Shown here piece by piece: positions 53,897 to 64,000 of a stretch of DNA of 64,000 bases. The number at the start of each line of letters is the position of its first letter. Positions within the stretch are counted from its first letter, which is position 1. Below the pieces are notes generated by a model. The model had not been told where the DNA came from and did no database searches. It saw nothing but the letters and a program-made list of their open reading frames with translations. The stretch comes from Tubiluchus corallicola (Eukaryota > Priapulida > Priapulimorpha > Priapulimorphida > Tubiluchidae): NCBI GenBank assembly GCA_030141605.1, contig JAQGDQ010000011.1, forward strand, positions 928,066 to 992,065, given 5' to 3'. Both the position numbers and the translations under genes were made by a program.

Positions 53897-55578
53897 ATAG
53901 TGCATATATACATGGTGAGCAAAAAAGTTAGCCCTTTTTAAAGCAATGCCACAGAGCCGAGAATTAGTATCCAATTTGTATGCAAATTTAGCAGGATAAA
54001 CTAGAAACATTTTAACACTTAGTCGCTATTGTTTGCAAAGAAGATAAAAAAATTACCTTTTATGCTTGATACTGCAATCGAGCCTATAAAAATAAAAAAC
54101 TAGATATTAGTTGATTTATTGCTATTGCCTTTATTGCATTGATATTGCTTTGACTGTATTGTCAATAAAGCTGTTGAGCAATTCATTCCTCGATTGAAAA
54201 AAAGTGTCAGAAAAACACATTGAACATTCTTTTATGTGAATTAAACCGCACACTTAAAGGACAAATTATGTGTTTTTATTTGTTTAGAAAATTCGAACTT
54301 TTTTATCTAAACCGCAATAAAATCTCCAAATTTTGGATTTTTATGTAAAAGTCGGTACATTCTTAAAACGTGCATCTTTTTATGTGCAAAAAATTTCATT
54401 CTAATGCTAAAAAAATAAGCCTAGTAATCAATTTTTAACCATGTTTACTCTTTTCCACTCGATAAAATATCTATAAACGTCTCACGATATGGAAAGCAAG
54501 CGACACCATCCTCAAATGGAAAGCTCTCAAGGTCAATTATATATTTAAAACAAGCCCAAATTCCACTTCAAGCTTACAATAAGAAGACCAACTCAACATG
54601 ATACATCAAAACACGATAGCGCGTGAAAGTTTGAGCGAAAATTGTTCCCTTTAAAAATCATCAGAAGAGCAAGTGGGAAAATAGAATATGCGAACACTAA
54701 AATGTATTTTCAAACACTTTATTTTCAAACACTTAGCTATCTGTTACTGTATCTATTTCTTTTTACTCATTACATTGTCTGTTTATTCATTACATTGGCT
54801 TCTTTGTAAACACATAGTTAAAGCATAATTTTCTATAACATAGGCTCTGTCCATTTAAACTGGTTTGTTGTTTGTCTGTCGAAACGGTTGGACATGTTTT
54901 TAAACAGTTGTAAATTAAAATTTTTCATGAAAGTTGCGTTGTTTTAATAATAAAAGGTACCGGATCTTCTTAATTAGAAGCACAAAAAGGTTAAAGTTCA
55001 CAGAGGGGCCTTTGTAAAATTGACTTATCTAACAACAAAATAAATAATCAACTTATTTTAATAGATATAATAAAAGACAGCAGAAGACAAATTGGTTAAA
55101 TTGTGCTACAGTATTTCAAAATTCGGTTGAATTATTTCGTTGACTTATTGACACATAGAGTTCACTGCAGTACAAAATAAATACGACTATTTTATAAATC
55201 TACGACGCAAAAACGACAATAAATATAATTAACCATTCTGCAGTGGATGTTAAATTTCCGCGCCCTATTTTGCCCTCAATTTACATTGTTTTAATAATTA
55301 ATTACGGCAAGGGACAATTTTATTAGACCGCTTCCGTTGCACTAATAACAGGCCTGCTAGTGTGCTAATTTTTTCTGGCAAGTTTTCAAACACCCAACAA
55401 TTTGCTTATGTTTATTAGAGCGCTGTGTGCGGCTGTTAGATTAACCCCTCCCCCTTGTCCTACTAGACCCCAATTTCCAATAACTGTTTTCCAGAAAAGC
55501 CGCTATTTTTCTTTTCCCTTCTATAATTTATCTCAAATGTTGGCCATAGTAGCAAAAACTTTTACAGAACTTTGTTAG

Positions 55579-55698
55579 AGGCAGAGAAATTTTAACGAGT
55601 TGTTGATTCGCATTGAATTTGCTAGAGATGAGCTTTGTGAATACCGTACGGAAGCCCAGAGTCCAGAGCATTTGATATACTGATGTCCTCGAGTCAAT
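55579..55698 (+). pseudogene. possible LINE ORF C-terminal remnant
   Basis: Reads FNELLIRIEFARDELCEYR, then TEAQSPEHLIY, a stop, and CPRV. The C..(C)......EH....C pattern is common near the end of LINE polyproteins. One knuckle cysteine is replaced by R and a stop interrupts. Confidence 0.35.
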
Positions 55699-58439
55699 TA
55701 AACAAGCGAAACTGCTAAACGCACTGAGAAATGACAATTTAAGTGTAAAAGTATTTGTGTATGACACAAAAAGTGTAAACTTAGTATCAACGCTAATTTA
55801 CTTTACAAAGAACTTTTTATATTAAGACCTTGTTGCTAAATTTGAGTAAAATACGGTTTAAAATTGTGCAGTTTTTGAGATTATAATTTGTAGCTTACCG
55901 TGAACATAATAATTGTATTGGGGATTTATTATTTAGTATAGTCATTTACCTGAATTATTATGTTACTAACCAGGAAACTTGCTTCACGTTTTGTGCTTTG
56001 CTTTTCCTATTTTTTTTTAAAATGTGATGTTTAAATTGTATTTCCATAAGAAAGAAAATGGAAATTTTCCAAAAGTCACTGTTTTAAATGAAAAAGAAAC
56101 ACAGCTTTTGAGTTTCTTATAAACGTGACTTAGAAGACAGCCCTGGCTTAAATCCTCTAAATTTTAGCAATATGGGAGAACTTTTCTCAGTGAGTGTATG
56201 GTGTAAGAAAACCAAAGATGTTCCTGAACTGAAAAAAGTTTTGATCCAAGATTTGGCTAAATTTCTGCAAAATGAGATTAATTCAGTTATTGCCCAAATC
56301 CGACCTAGACTTGCAAAGTGATCAAAAAAGAAAGAAAGCACAAAAAACAACATTTCTAAGTTATGTAGATAAAGAAAGTATCAACGGCTGAATTTCTTTT
56401 TCATTTAGAATAGTAAATTTTGGTAAAAAAATCCTTTTCTTTGTTATTGAAGAACATTTTTAAACATAATTTTTTTGAAAATATCAGCAAAAATAAAACA
56501 TGAAACTTACAACAAGTATTTTCTTGTGTACAAAATATACATTACAAAATAAGCTAATGTTGTTAATGTTGTAATGAGTTAATGTCATACACTGATTAAT
56601 GCTGGACAGTCAGTTTCAGGTTTTTACTAAAAACAAGAAACAACTAAACTAAAAACATTAAAGTGACTGGTTTTTTTCATCTTCTTTACTAATTGAGAAA
56701 AGTCAAAAACAGTTTAATAAATTACTTTCTGAAGCTCCTTGTCTGAGATTGGCCAGTGTACGACTTGGCCCATTTAACCTTTATGCTGTTTGACTTCTAA
56801 TTTTTGCTTTATTAAAGAATTTGCAAAGATTGTTTTTTCTGGGCGACCTTGCATAAATTCAGAATCTGTCTCTCACTTGCGCCAGAAAATCGTTTTTCTT
56901 TTTATTCTTTTTGAACTATTTCAGGATGTTTTTTTACTAAACAATGGTCTAATTCTTAAAGTTCACCTACCAAAGTTATCGCCAACAATGGGCGTAACTG
57001 ATCGATTTTATTATAATCCATTTATGACTTTATGCAATTATGATCAACTTCCTCTTCTCACCAACCTGTCGCTAATTGCGCCAGTTGACTTAACATCAAG
57101 TCGTTTCAATAATCAAATCTACTGACCCTTAAAGTACACTTACTGGTTGCAAATTAACAGGTCACAAGTTTTCAGTCAATTAACAGCTACATTCAGTGTG
57201 TTACCAGCCATTCTAATTGATCAAAAGAGCGAAGGTCCTGATTTCTCTCTTGATTTCTATTATTCTGCATCATTGTTCAGCGTTGACCAGACCGTGTCAA
57301 GCAAATCGTGTGCATTATGCCGCTTGGCTGGTTAAAACAAGCCGCTTTATCGCCAAATCAAAGGAAATACATGATTGGGGTCGTTCGTGCTTTTGTCTAT
57401 CTTTGCATCACACTCACTTATTAACTTTTGAACAAATTGATACGTATTGGATTTGGGTCAGAACTTGTGAGTTTGAAACTACTACCTCATCCGACATCAT
57501 GGTCAGTTAAACTACCAACCCCCTCCCCAGTTTTAATTGGTTCGCGCAAAACGTTTACTTCAGTTTCGCTTTTACAAAGCATTTGAAATAGGCAAGAAAA
57601 ATCTCTCGGCTACCCTAGAGAAGTTACCTTTTACAGGTGAAAACCGTCTAAGGCCAAAAAGCTTTAAAATATTTGAAATATATTTCGTTCAAAAATGAAA
57701 CTCTGGGATATTGAAACTGTTTGGTAGTGACTAGCTCTGCCAACTGTTGCTATCGAATGAATCTCTCAAATAATATTGCTATGGACCCAAGTTCAAGTGT
57801 CCTGGTCCTATAGAGGTTTACTTTGCACTGTTCTTCCTTCTAAAATTCTTTAGCTTACAGTTCTTTGGCAGATAATCATTTTAGCGCATGGTTTCTTCAG
57901 TATAACCTTCAGTTTTGACGTTACATTACTTCTGTGTCAAGCCTTTCACCTGCTACCCACTCTAGCAATGATTTTGCAATTCAAAAATAAAAGATTATTC
58001 GACATCTTGATCCATTTTTCGCCTTTCTGCCAAATGTGGATTATAGAGGATTTTTGACGGTGCCTTATTGATACAAAATTGATATAAAACATAAACTACG
58101 CGTTCAGCTGGTTTTGAAGATCCCGTAGAAACAGACAGTTTATTACTACATTTCATTAGCAGGCCCTTTGTTTCTTTTTCCATCAATGAAATACAAGAAA
58201 ACTTGTTGAATAAATCAATATAAAAACAGCTGCAGTTGACATAATAGTGAACATAATATATTGCGTACTGTGACGTCAACAGCAGGTATTTTCAAATTGT
58301 ATTACATCGCTTTATTGCTTTATATCAAATGTGAATTAGGTACAAAACCGCGGTTTGTTTTGGCCTTTAAATAAGATTTAACTAACTAACTAAAAAAATT
58401 TTAGTTTTTAACTAAAAAATTTAGCTGAAGCTCTATTAA

Positions 58440-58992
58440 AGGAAAGGCAAAAGCCTTTTGGTTTTTTTAGGCGTATTTAAATATTCATGAAAAATGTAAT
58501 CAGGCTTTAGTAATAAAAGTGTGATAAGCTTCTCCTGTAATTAGCAAAATCAGTTTAAAGTCACGATCATTTCACGCTTGGGTGCTACAATTTTGAACGC
58601 CAATTTTTCCAACAATTACGTCGTTCATCGGCTGAAGAAAAGCAGCGCACTGTCAATTTCAGTCAAAAATATAAAAAGTTTTTACAAAAAATTAGATAGA
58701 TTGTAACATTTTTTGCATGAATATTAGGTAAGCTGCAACAGTTTGAGATTAAGCAGCAAGCTTACGGAAGCCATGAAGCGGCTACGTGAAGTGACGAAAT
58801 CCACCAGTTACGTCATAATTTTCAAATGAATGGTTGCTACCACCGCACCTGAAAATTTATTATAGTGGTAGTAGAAATTAACTTTATGCTTTCTAGAGAG
58901 TTCTTGTGCAAATTTCTTTGTTATATTTTTCTAAGTTACAGTGATAACAATAAAATAAACCCAACATACTAAGTGACTGCCCTTTCCTTCAA
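58440..58992 (-). repeat. MITE-like repeat family B, full-length copy
   Basis: Begins TTAAAGGAAAGGC and ends GCCCTTTCCTTCAA, inverted ends of about 10 bases. The internal order is the reverse of copy 1 at 4706-5213. No coding capacity. Confidence 0.72.
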
Positions 58993-59082
58993 CATCGAGT
59001 TACCATTCACATGCATTTCATTTTACTTTAGTTTATTTTATTTTTCTTTGTTTTTTTGTTTTGTTTTTTGTTGCCCTTTTCC

Positions 59083-59209
59083 GTTTTATGGAAGTTACCC
59101 TATTAATTTGTTGTTTTAACCTTGTTAAAATAGTAGGAACTAGGCAATTGTGTATCCACAAAAACGGGTTACCAGGAAATGGCAGCAAAATTCGTCCAAA
59201 GGTCAAAGT
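59083..59209 (+). CDS. candidate first exon with signal peptide (uncertain)
   Basis: ATG then MEVTLLICCFNLVKIVGTR, QLCIHKNGLPGNGSKIRPK and VK, ending at an AAA|GTAAGT donor. The start resembles a signal peptide. Unspliced, the frame continues to a TAA at 59345. No family recognised and no partner exon found. Confidence 0.2.
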
Positions 59210-59888
59210 AAGTCACGTGATTAGCTCATCCCTGGCGCTGCAGCAAGACTTTCACCACATGAACAATACCAATGGAACAATGGCGGACTGTTCTTCTATG
59301 TGCATACGCTGTGTAGTTCTGCTAAAAGGTTTTAATGAGATGTAAGAAACAGATGTGGGTTTTGTCCCAGCGAACTTTTCAGTAAGGCACATGCACTGTT
59401 CCGTTACAATGGTACCTTGCCTACTCTGCTAAATGTGTAACAACGACCTAGAGCTAAATTTAGCTGCACTGGTGCCTTCCCAAAGGTAGACACCAAAAGA
59501 TTTTTTGAGAAAAATATTTGTTAAACCGTTTGTGATAACAATGGGTACAGCTTTCAAGATACAGCCACCTCAAGCCAAATAACTCAGTAAAGTTTTGATT
59601 TGTAAATCATTAGAAAAATGACAAAGAGCCGAAAGTCCAAACGACTGAGTACAGGGTGGTTCATAACCTTTTGCTAGGTAAGGGGGTGCAAAAGCAACGA
59701 GCAACAGTGCAGTTCAATTTATTATATGCCCTCAAAATTTGATGTGGAAGGCTCATGCTTCTCGCACAGCCTGCAATCTTGAGGGTATGCTTGGTACACT
59801 TAATTGTTCAGTGAAATTTCAAATAAGACTGCCCAAGATACATAGCTTTGTGTCATGAATGAATTATAAAGATTACGGAATTCTTAAT

Positions 59889-60215
59889 TCATCATCGTCA
59901 TATGCACATCATGTCTATTGTAGACATTGGGCAAGCAGAATTCTAAATTAAAAGAAATCTGTCCTCAAGACAGGTAAACACAGCAAGTGGCTGAAGTAAA
60001 AGCAATGCGAGAAATCTTTATTGCACACATGAGACACAAAGTGTTTTTTGCTATTGCTTTTTCATAGATTACGTCTCTTGTAGGATTTTTTGCTGGATTA
60101 CTGTTTTATTTACCTGTCTGAAGGGCAGATTTCTTTTATTTTAGAATTCTGCTTGTCCAATATGTCTACAACAGACGTGATTGGCTTATGGTTATGATGA
60201 TGATGATGATTGTAG
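59889..60215. repeat. inverted-repeat MITE-like element, ~330 bp
   Basis: Arms of about 95-115 bases: left GGGCAAGCAGAATTCTAAAT, AAAAGAAATCTG, AAGACAGGTAAA; right TTTACCTGTCTGAAGGGCAG, ATTTCTTTTATTTTAGAATT, CTGCTTGTCC. ATC/GAT triplets also mirror each other at the outer ends. No target duplication identified. Confidence 0.75.
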
Positions 60216-60404
60216 GTGTAATCGCCGCAGACTATACTGAACACGGAGACATTTGTTACTACTAGACGTACTTTAAAGAGGAATAAAATGGAATTTTAAA
60301 GTATGTATCAAAAAACTTTCAGTACAAAGTTATATTACTTAGCGTTACACTTAGCTATTTGAATTATCTATGTAGTTGGAAAAGAAAATTCTTAGTAATG
60401 TAAA

Positions 60405-60760
60405 ATATTCGCGCCACCTGGTAAAGCGGCAGTGCAACAACATCCCAGTGTGCACCACTGATTCACCAAAATACGTTATTGATCTTATTGAGAATATAAA
60501 GTAATTTAAATTTTTGCTTAGTTAACGAAGAGCGTGCTACGAATGCTTTGATTATTTTTCCAAACTTTACACACTAAACTTACCGCAAACGCCTTACCGT
60601 TAAAATGGCTGCGCCTAATGGTCATCGCGTGAGTTTAAATTTATACAGAGTTGCTTTTGCTAGCTCAGGCCCTATATGCAATAAGTCGTTATGTAAGTGA
60701 TATAAAATTTTAAGATGAATTTTTTAAGCTTTAGTGAGGAGTGTTTTCTTGTGCATTAAA
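60405..60760 (-). repeat. dispersed repeat family C, copy 4
   Basis: Reverse copy with CCCAGTGTGCACCACTGATT, ACCGTTAAAATGGCTGCGCC and TAAAATTTTAAGATGAATTT. Confidence 0.65.
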
Positions 60761-61375
60761 TAAACGTAACTAGCTTGATTAATTAGTAGTTAACGAGCCT
60801 ATAATTGTAACGAGACAGTAAAAAAACGGTGAAGGGTAGCAATTCAGCATTTATGAAAACTTATGTTGATCCACGGAAAGCTGCTACTGCTTGCTAAAGC
60901 GCTACAAAAACCAATCCTTTAATAGCGCCCTCTCTTTTCTTTTACAAAAGTCATTCAAACCATGTATAATGCAACTGGGTGAATGTTACATATTACTAAT
61001 TCAAAATGGTACTTTATAAACGACAATGTTGTTATTGTACTTAACATTAGGCAGATTATAGCTACCCGGTAGTAGGTTGTTACTATCGGGAAATGGAAGT
61101 GTTTGTCGCTGCCTGTAGCGCACGGATGTAATACGGCACTGAAAATAGCCTTATAATTTCAAACAGGGAAAGTACTGTTCGTCAAACACCCAAAATTATT
61201 TTGCTCTGATAGTTAAGTGTGCAAGACACGTGCTTGATTTGTAGTATCATCAAACAATATTGGTTACTTGCTTATGGTAATTTGCTTTCAAATACGTTAA
61301 TTATTTACAAAGAGTACTTGAAAAAACATGTTTAGATTGTAGGTACGCAAACTGCTATGTCATTTGCCCATGGGT

Positions 61376-61640
61376 TGATTGGTTGGTAAATTGATCGATC
61401 GGTTGGTATGGTTGGTTAGTTGGTTGGTTGGTTCGCTGGTTGGTTGATTGGTTAGTTGGTTAGTTGGTTGGTTTGTTTGTTGGTTGGTTGGTTAATTTGT
61501 CGGCTGGTTAGTTATTTAGCTGATTTGCTGGTCGGTTGATCAATCAAATGGTCAGTCAGTCGGTCAGTTGGTTAGTCATCGATTAGTCAGTTAACCCAGT
61601 TAGTTAGCCTAGTTATTTTATTTGCTTAGTTGCATGTCTA
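61376..61640. repeat. degenerate (GGTT)n tetranucleotide zone
   Basis: GGTTGGTTGGTT and GTTAGTTGGTT words with increasing decay towards 61640. Confidence 0.9.
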
Positions 61641-62152
61641 CCAGTTGGCCTGTTTTCTTTACTGTTTGCCTTTCCTGTTAACTGGCTTCTCCAGCCGTTT
61701 GTCTGTCTCTCTGTTTATCATTTATAATTTGCAGATTTGTGATTCTAGGTAATTAGACATCACTTTCACCTGTTTATAATTCTACTATCTTTTAGTTCAC
61801 CCTGCAGAATAAGGATTATTCATCTCGACATTTACGATGGACATCTGAAGAGCTACACCCGTACATACATCAAGGAAGTACAATAATTATAAAAAAATTC
61901 TTCTGTCTTTAAATAAAAGCTAATGTTACTAACTAAATATATGAGAATAACCGCTTAACCGACTAAGTCATATCTTGAATACAACTTCAAATCTCACAGT
62001 GTAAAGAGAAAAACAGATCCTGTCTACCTGCGCATGCGCGTCGACTAAAGCCTAGACATTAGTCATTTTCAATCTATGCAAGAAAAAAACGAATTCTTTA
62101 ACAAAATCAGAAGCCAGTAATAATTAAATATAAAGCTAAACAATTAAACGGG

Positions 62153-62204
62153 CATTTAATTAGGTGATAATAAGGAAAACCTTTAAATATCACCTAATTA
62201 AATG
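62153..62204. other. 17-bp perfect hairpin
   Basis: CATTTAATTAGGTGATA (62153-62169) and its reverse complement (62188-62204) around an 18-base loop. Confidence 0.85.
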
Positions 62205-62259
62205 AAAGGATCGAATCTTGAGGTATAACTCAAAACAAACTTTTCCATAAAATATTGAA

Positions 62260-62810
62260 AAGAAGCATGCTGTAATATCTTTTCATGAGTGACTTATGTG
62301 AAAAAATTATTACCCTAGAAACGTAATTCTTAGTTAGATGGACACTACCGTCTGAATCTCAGAAAGCGTTGCACAAAAAACGGGTGCCGTACCTGTCAGT
62401 TCAGAGGTGTTCAGCTTTGACATAACGCACGTGTTTGAGAGTTCATGCGTGAACACGTTGGTAAACTTGAAAATTAAATTTTTAAACTTAAAAGCTTTTG
62501 CATATCACAGCGAATGTTGTAAATAGTACTGTACTTATATTTTCGCTTTCGCAAACACATGCAACATGGTCATGAAATGTTCGCGTTGTTGAAAGTTATG
62601 TTCAGTTGTGATGTCATCACTAGTTGGGCCGCCCGCCATTAGGTAAGTTTTTAACCAATCGTTTAATTAGCAGAAACAGAATGGCATTATCATTATTATA
62701 GGTGTTATATTGCATACTTTTTTCTGCATACATGCATTACTTCAAAATGGGATAGGATATGAAAAATCATCCTGTTTTTCTTTACTAAAAGTAATAGTAG
62801 ATATTCACCA
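62260..62810 (+). repeat. dispersed repeat family A, copy 5
   Basis: Same orientation as copy 1: CATGAGTGACTTATGTGAAA, GTACCTGTCAGTTCAGAGGT and TTTTCGCTTTCGCAAACA, ending near a GATATGAAAAATCATCCTG block that matches the far end of copy 4. Confidence 0.7.
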
Positions 62811-62907
62811 ATTTTCAACAAATTCAGTAAAACCCAAACATAACATAAATTGACACGAAAATTTTCACTTTGTTTTTTTACTTAGTATATACAATAAATT
62901 TGTAATC

Positions 62908-63250
62908 ATGTTTAACGTTATAATTAATTATGAAAAAATTAAGTTTATTACTGTGAAATCAAAAACTATGAAATATATGCCATTAGGAAAAATCTCTTGT
63001 AATGAACTTCAATTAAATTCGGTAACCAATGAGAAATATTTAGGACACATTGTCACAGATTGTGGCATTGATGATAAGTCAGTAAGGTCATCAAGCGGCA
63101 AAAATGTTTGTTAGCAGGAAGAGCAAATATGATTATTAGTAACTTTGGAAAATGATATAGAGAAATTAAAATTTTACTTTTCAAACCTGTTGCACTTCTA
63201 TCTACGGAATATCCAAATAGAGAAATTTCTTTCTCCATAATTACAGGAAT
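62908..63250 (+). pseudogene. non-LTR retrotransposon reverse-transcriptase fragment
   Basis: Reads KFITVKSKTMKYMPLGK, then LQLNSVTNEKYLGHIVTDCG, matching the post-catalytic KT..M and KYLG..I.D segment of jockey/CR1/L2-like RTs. Frameshifts and stops follow. A TTGTAAATG..CTTGTAAT-rich 3' tail ends near 63710 (TCTAATAAAATTT). Confidence 0.6.
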
Positions 63251-64000
63251 CTTAAACTTACTTATAATATTCTCACTTCAGTATGACTGCAGTGCTATAC
63301 AAAATGTTTTTAGATTACGACGTTATAGTAATAGTTGATATTATAATTAAACGCTCTATTTGTTAGAAAGCAAAATTCACAAAACTTCTATGCGAAATGA
63401 ATTTTGAAGTCAGATAATTTCAGTCTGAAATATGCATTAGAATGAACTGTATATTTGACATTCATTTAGACGTTTAGTTATAGACAACTGAAACTAGAAC
63501 GCAGGGTTAAAATGAGAGTAAAAATGACACACATCTACTGAATGAATTGTTTTACATCTGTAATTGTTGTATTTTTATTATTTCTTAAAGACTGTAATTT
63601 TAGATGGTTTTTTTGTAAATGAAATTGTAAATGTGCTTGTAATCGTGTGCGTATTTTTATGTAATTTATGACCTAGCTGTTGAAATTAGTAATAATCTAA
63701 TCTAATAAAATTTATCAGGTTGACAATGATTAGTGCCTAGCTGAAACGCATGCGCAAATCAACAGAATGACGCCTGGAATTGTTGACTGAATTTTATTTC
63801 CAAACCAGCCATTTCATACCAGTTATTATTCAATGATTGTTTCAGTTTAAGAAAATTGTGTGCCTAGTTAAACTACCTAGTATGAAAGACTGTGTTTACT
63901 ACTACTAGACGGCCCCACACCATAACTTTCTTCACTTGCTAATTTTCACTCAAAAGGAACTTATTCGTCTGAAGTTGAGATTCTATTAAAGCGATTTCTT

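Overview
The window is nuclear DNA from a non-vertebrate metazoan: AT-rich, intron-bearing, gene-poor and heavily loaded with microsatellites, foldback/MITE-like repeats and LINE or mariner remnants. I cannot fix the phylum. A secreted Gly-Tyr-rich protein of the shematrin/shell-matrix style, a GABA-B-like receptor and a Ly6/uPAR protein would fit a marine invertebrate such as a mollusc, but cnidarians or sponges are not excluded.

Four spliced host genes can be reconstructed. (1) At 5-3091 on the minus strand are the first coding exons of a GABA-B-type class C GPCR (extracellular Venus-flytrap domain); the rest lies beyond the left edge. (2) At 8537-12838 on the minus strand is a three-exon, 160-residue, probably GPI-anchored Ly6/uPAR three-finger protein. 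(3) At 20380-28983 on the plus strand is a four-exon, 926-residue secreted Thr/Ser/Glu-rich protein, cysteine-free between its signal region and a C-terminal thrombospondin-type-1-like cysteine cluster. (4) At 32037-34573 on the minus strand is a two-exon, 238-residue secreted GGY-repeat protein, perhaps driven from a TATA promoter near 42350. Genes 2 and 3 are divergent, genes 3 and 4 convergent. Each junction was chosen on consensus GT/AG sites and phase agreement.

The most striking element is an almost intact R2-type non-LTR retrotransposon (about 21217-25020, minus strand) in intron 2 of gene 3, antisense to it. It has three N-terminal zinc fingers, a Myb-like segment, a reverse transcriptase with FADD, a CCHC knuckle and a PD..D restriction-like endonuclease. 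The zinc-finger part and the rest lie in different frames. No 28S rDNA flanks it, and a tRNA-like sequence lies at its 5' side.

The right third (about 42.4-64 kb) has no gene I can support. It holds three dispersed repeat families (called A, B and C here), a 104-bp palindrome, a hAT-type MITE, a mariner transposase remnant, large tetra- and pentanucleotide arrays, an inverted-repeat MITE and LINE fragments. All family names are from reading the sequence; no database search was run.
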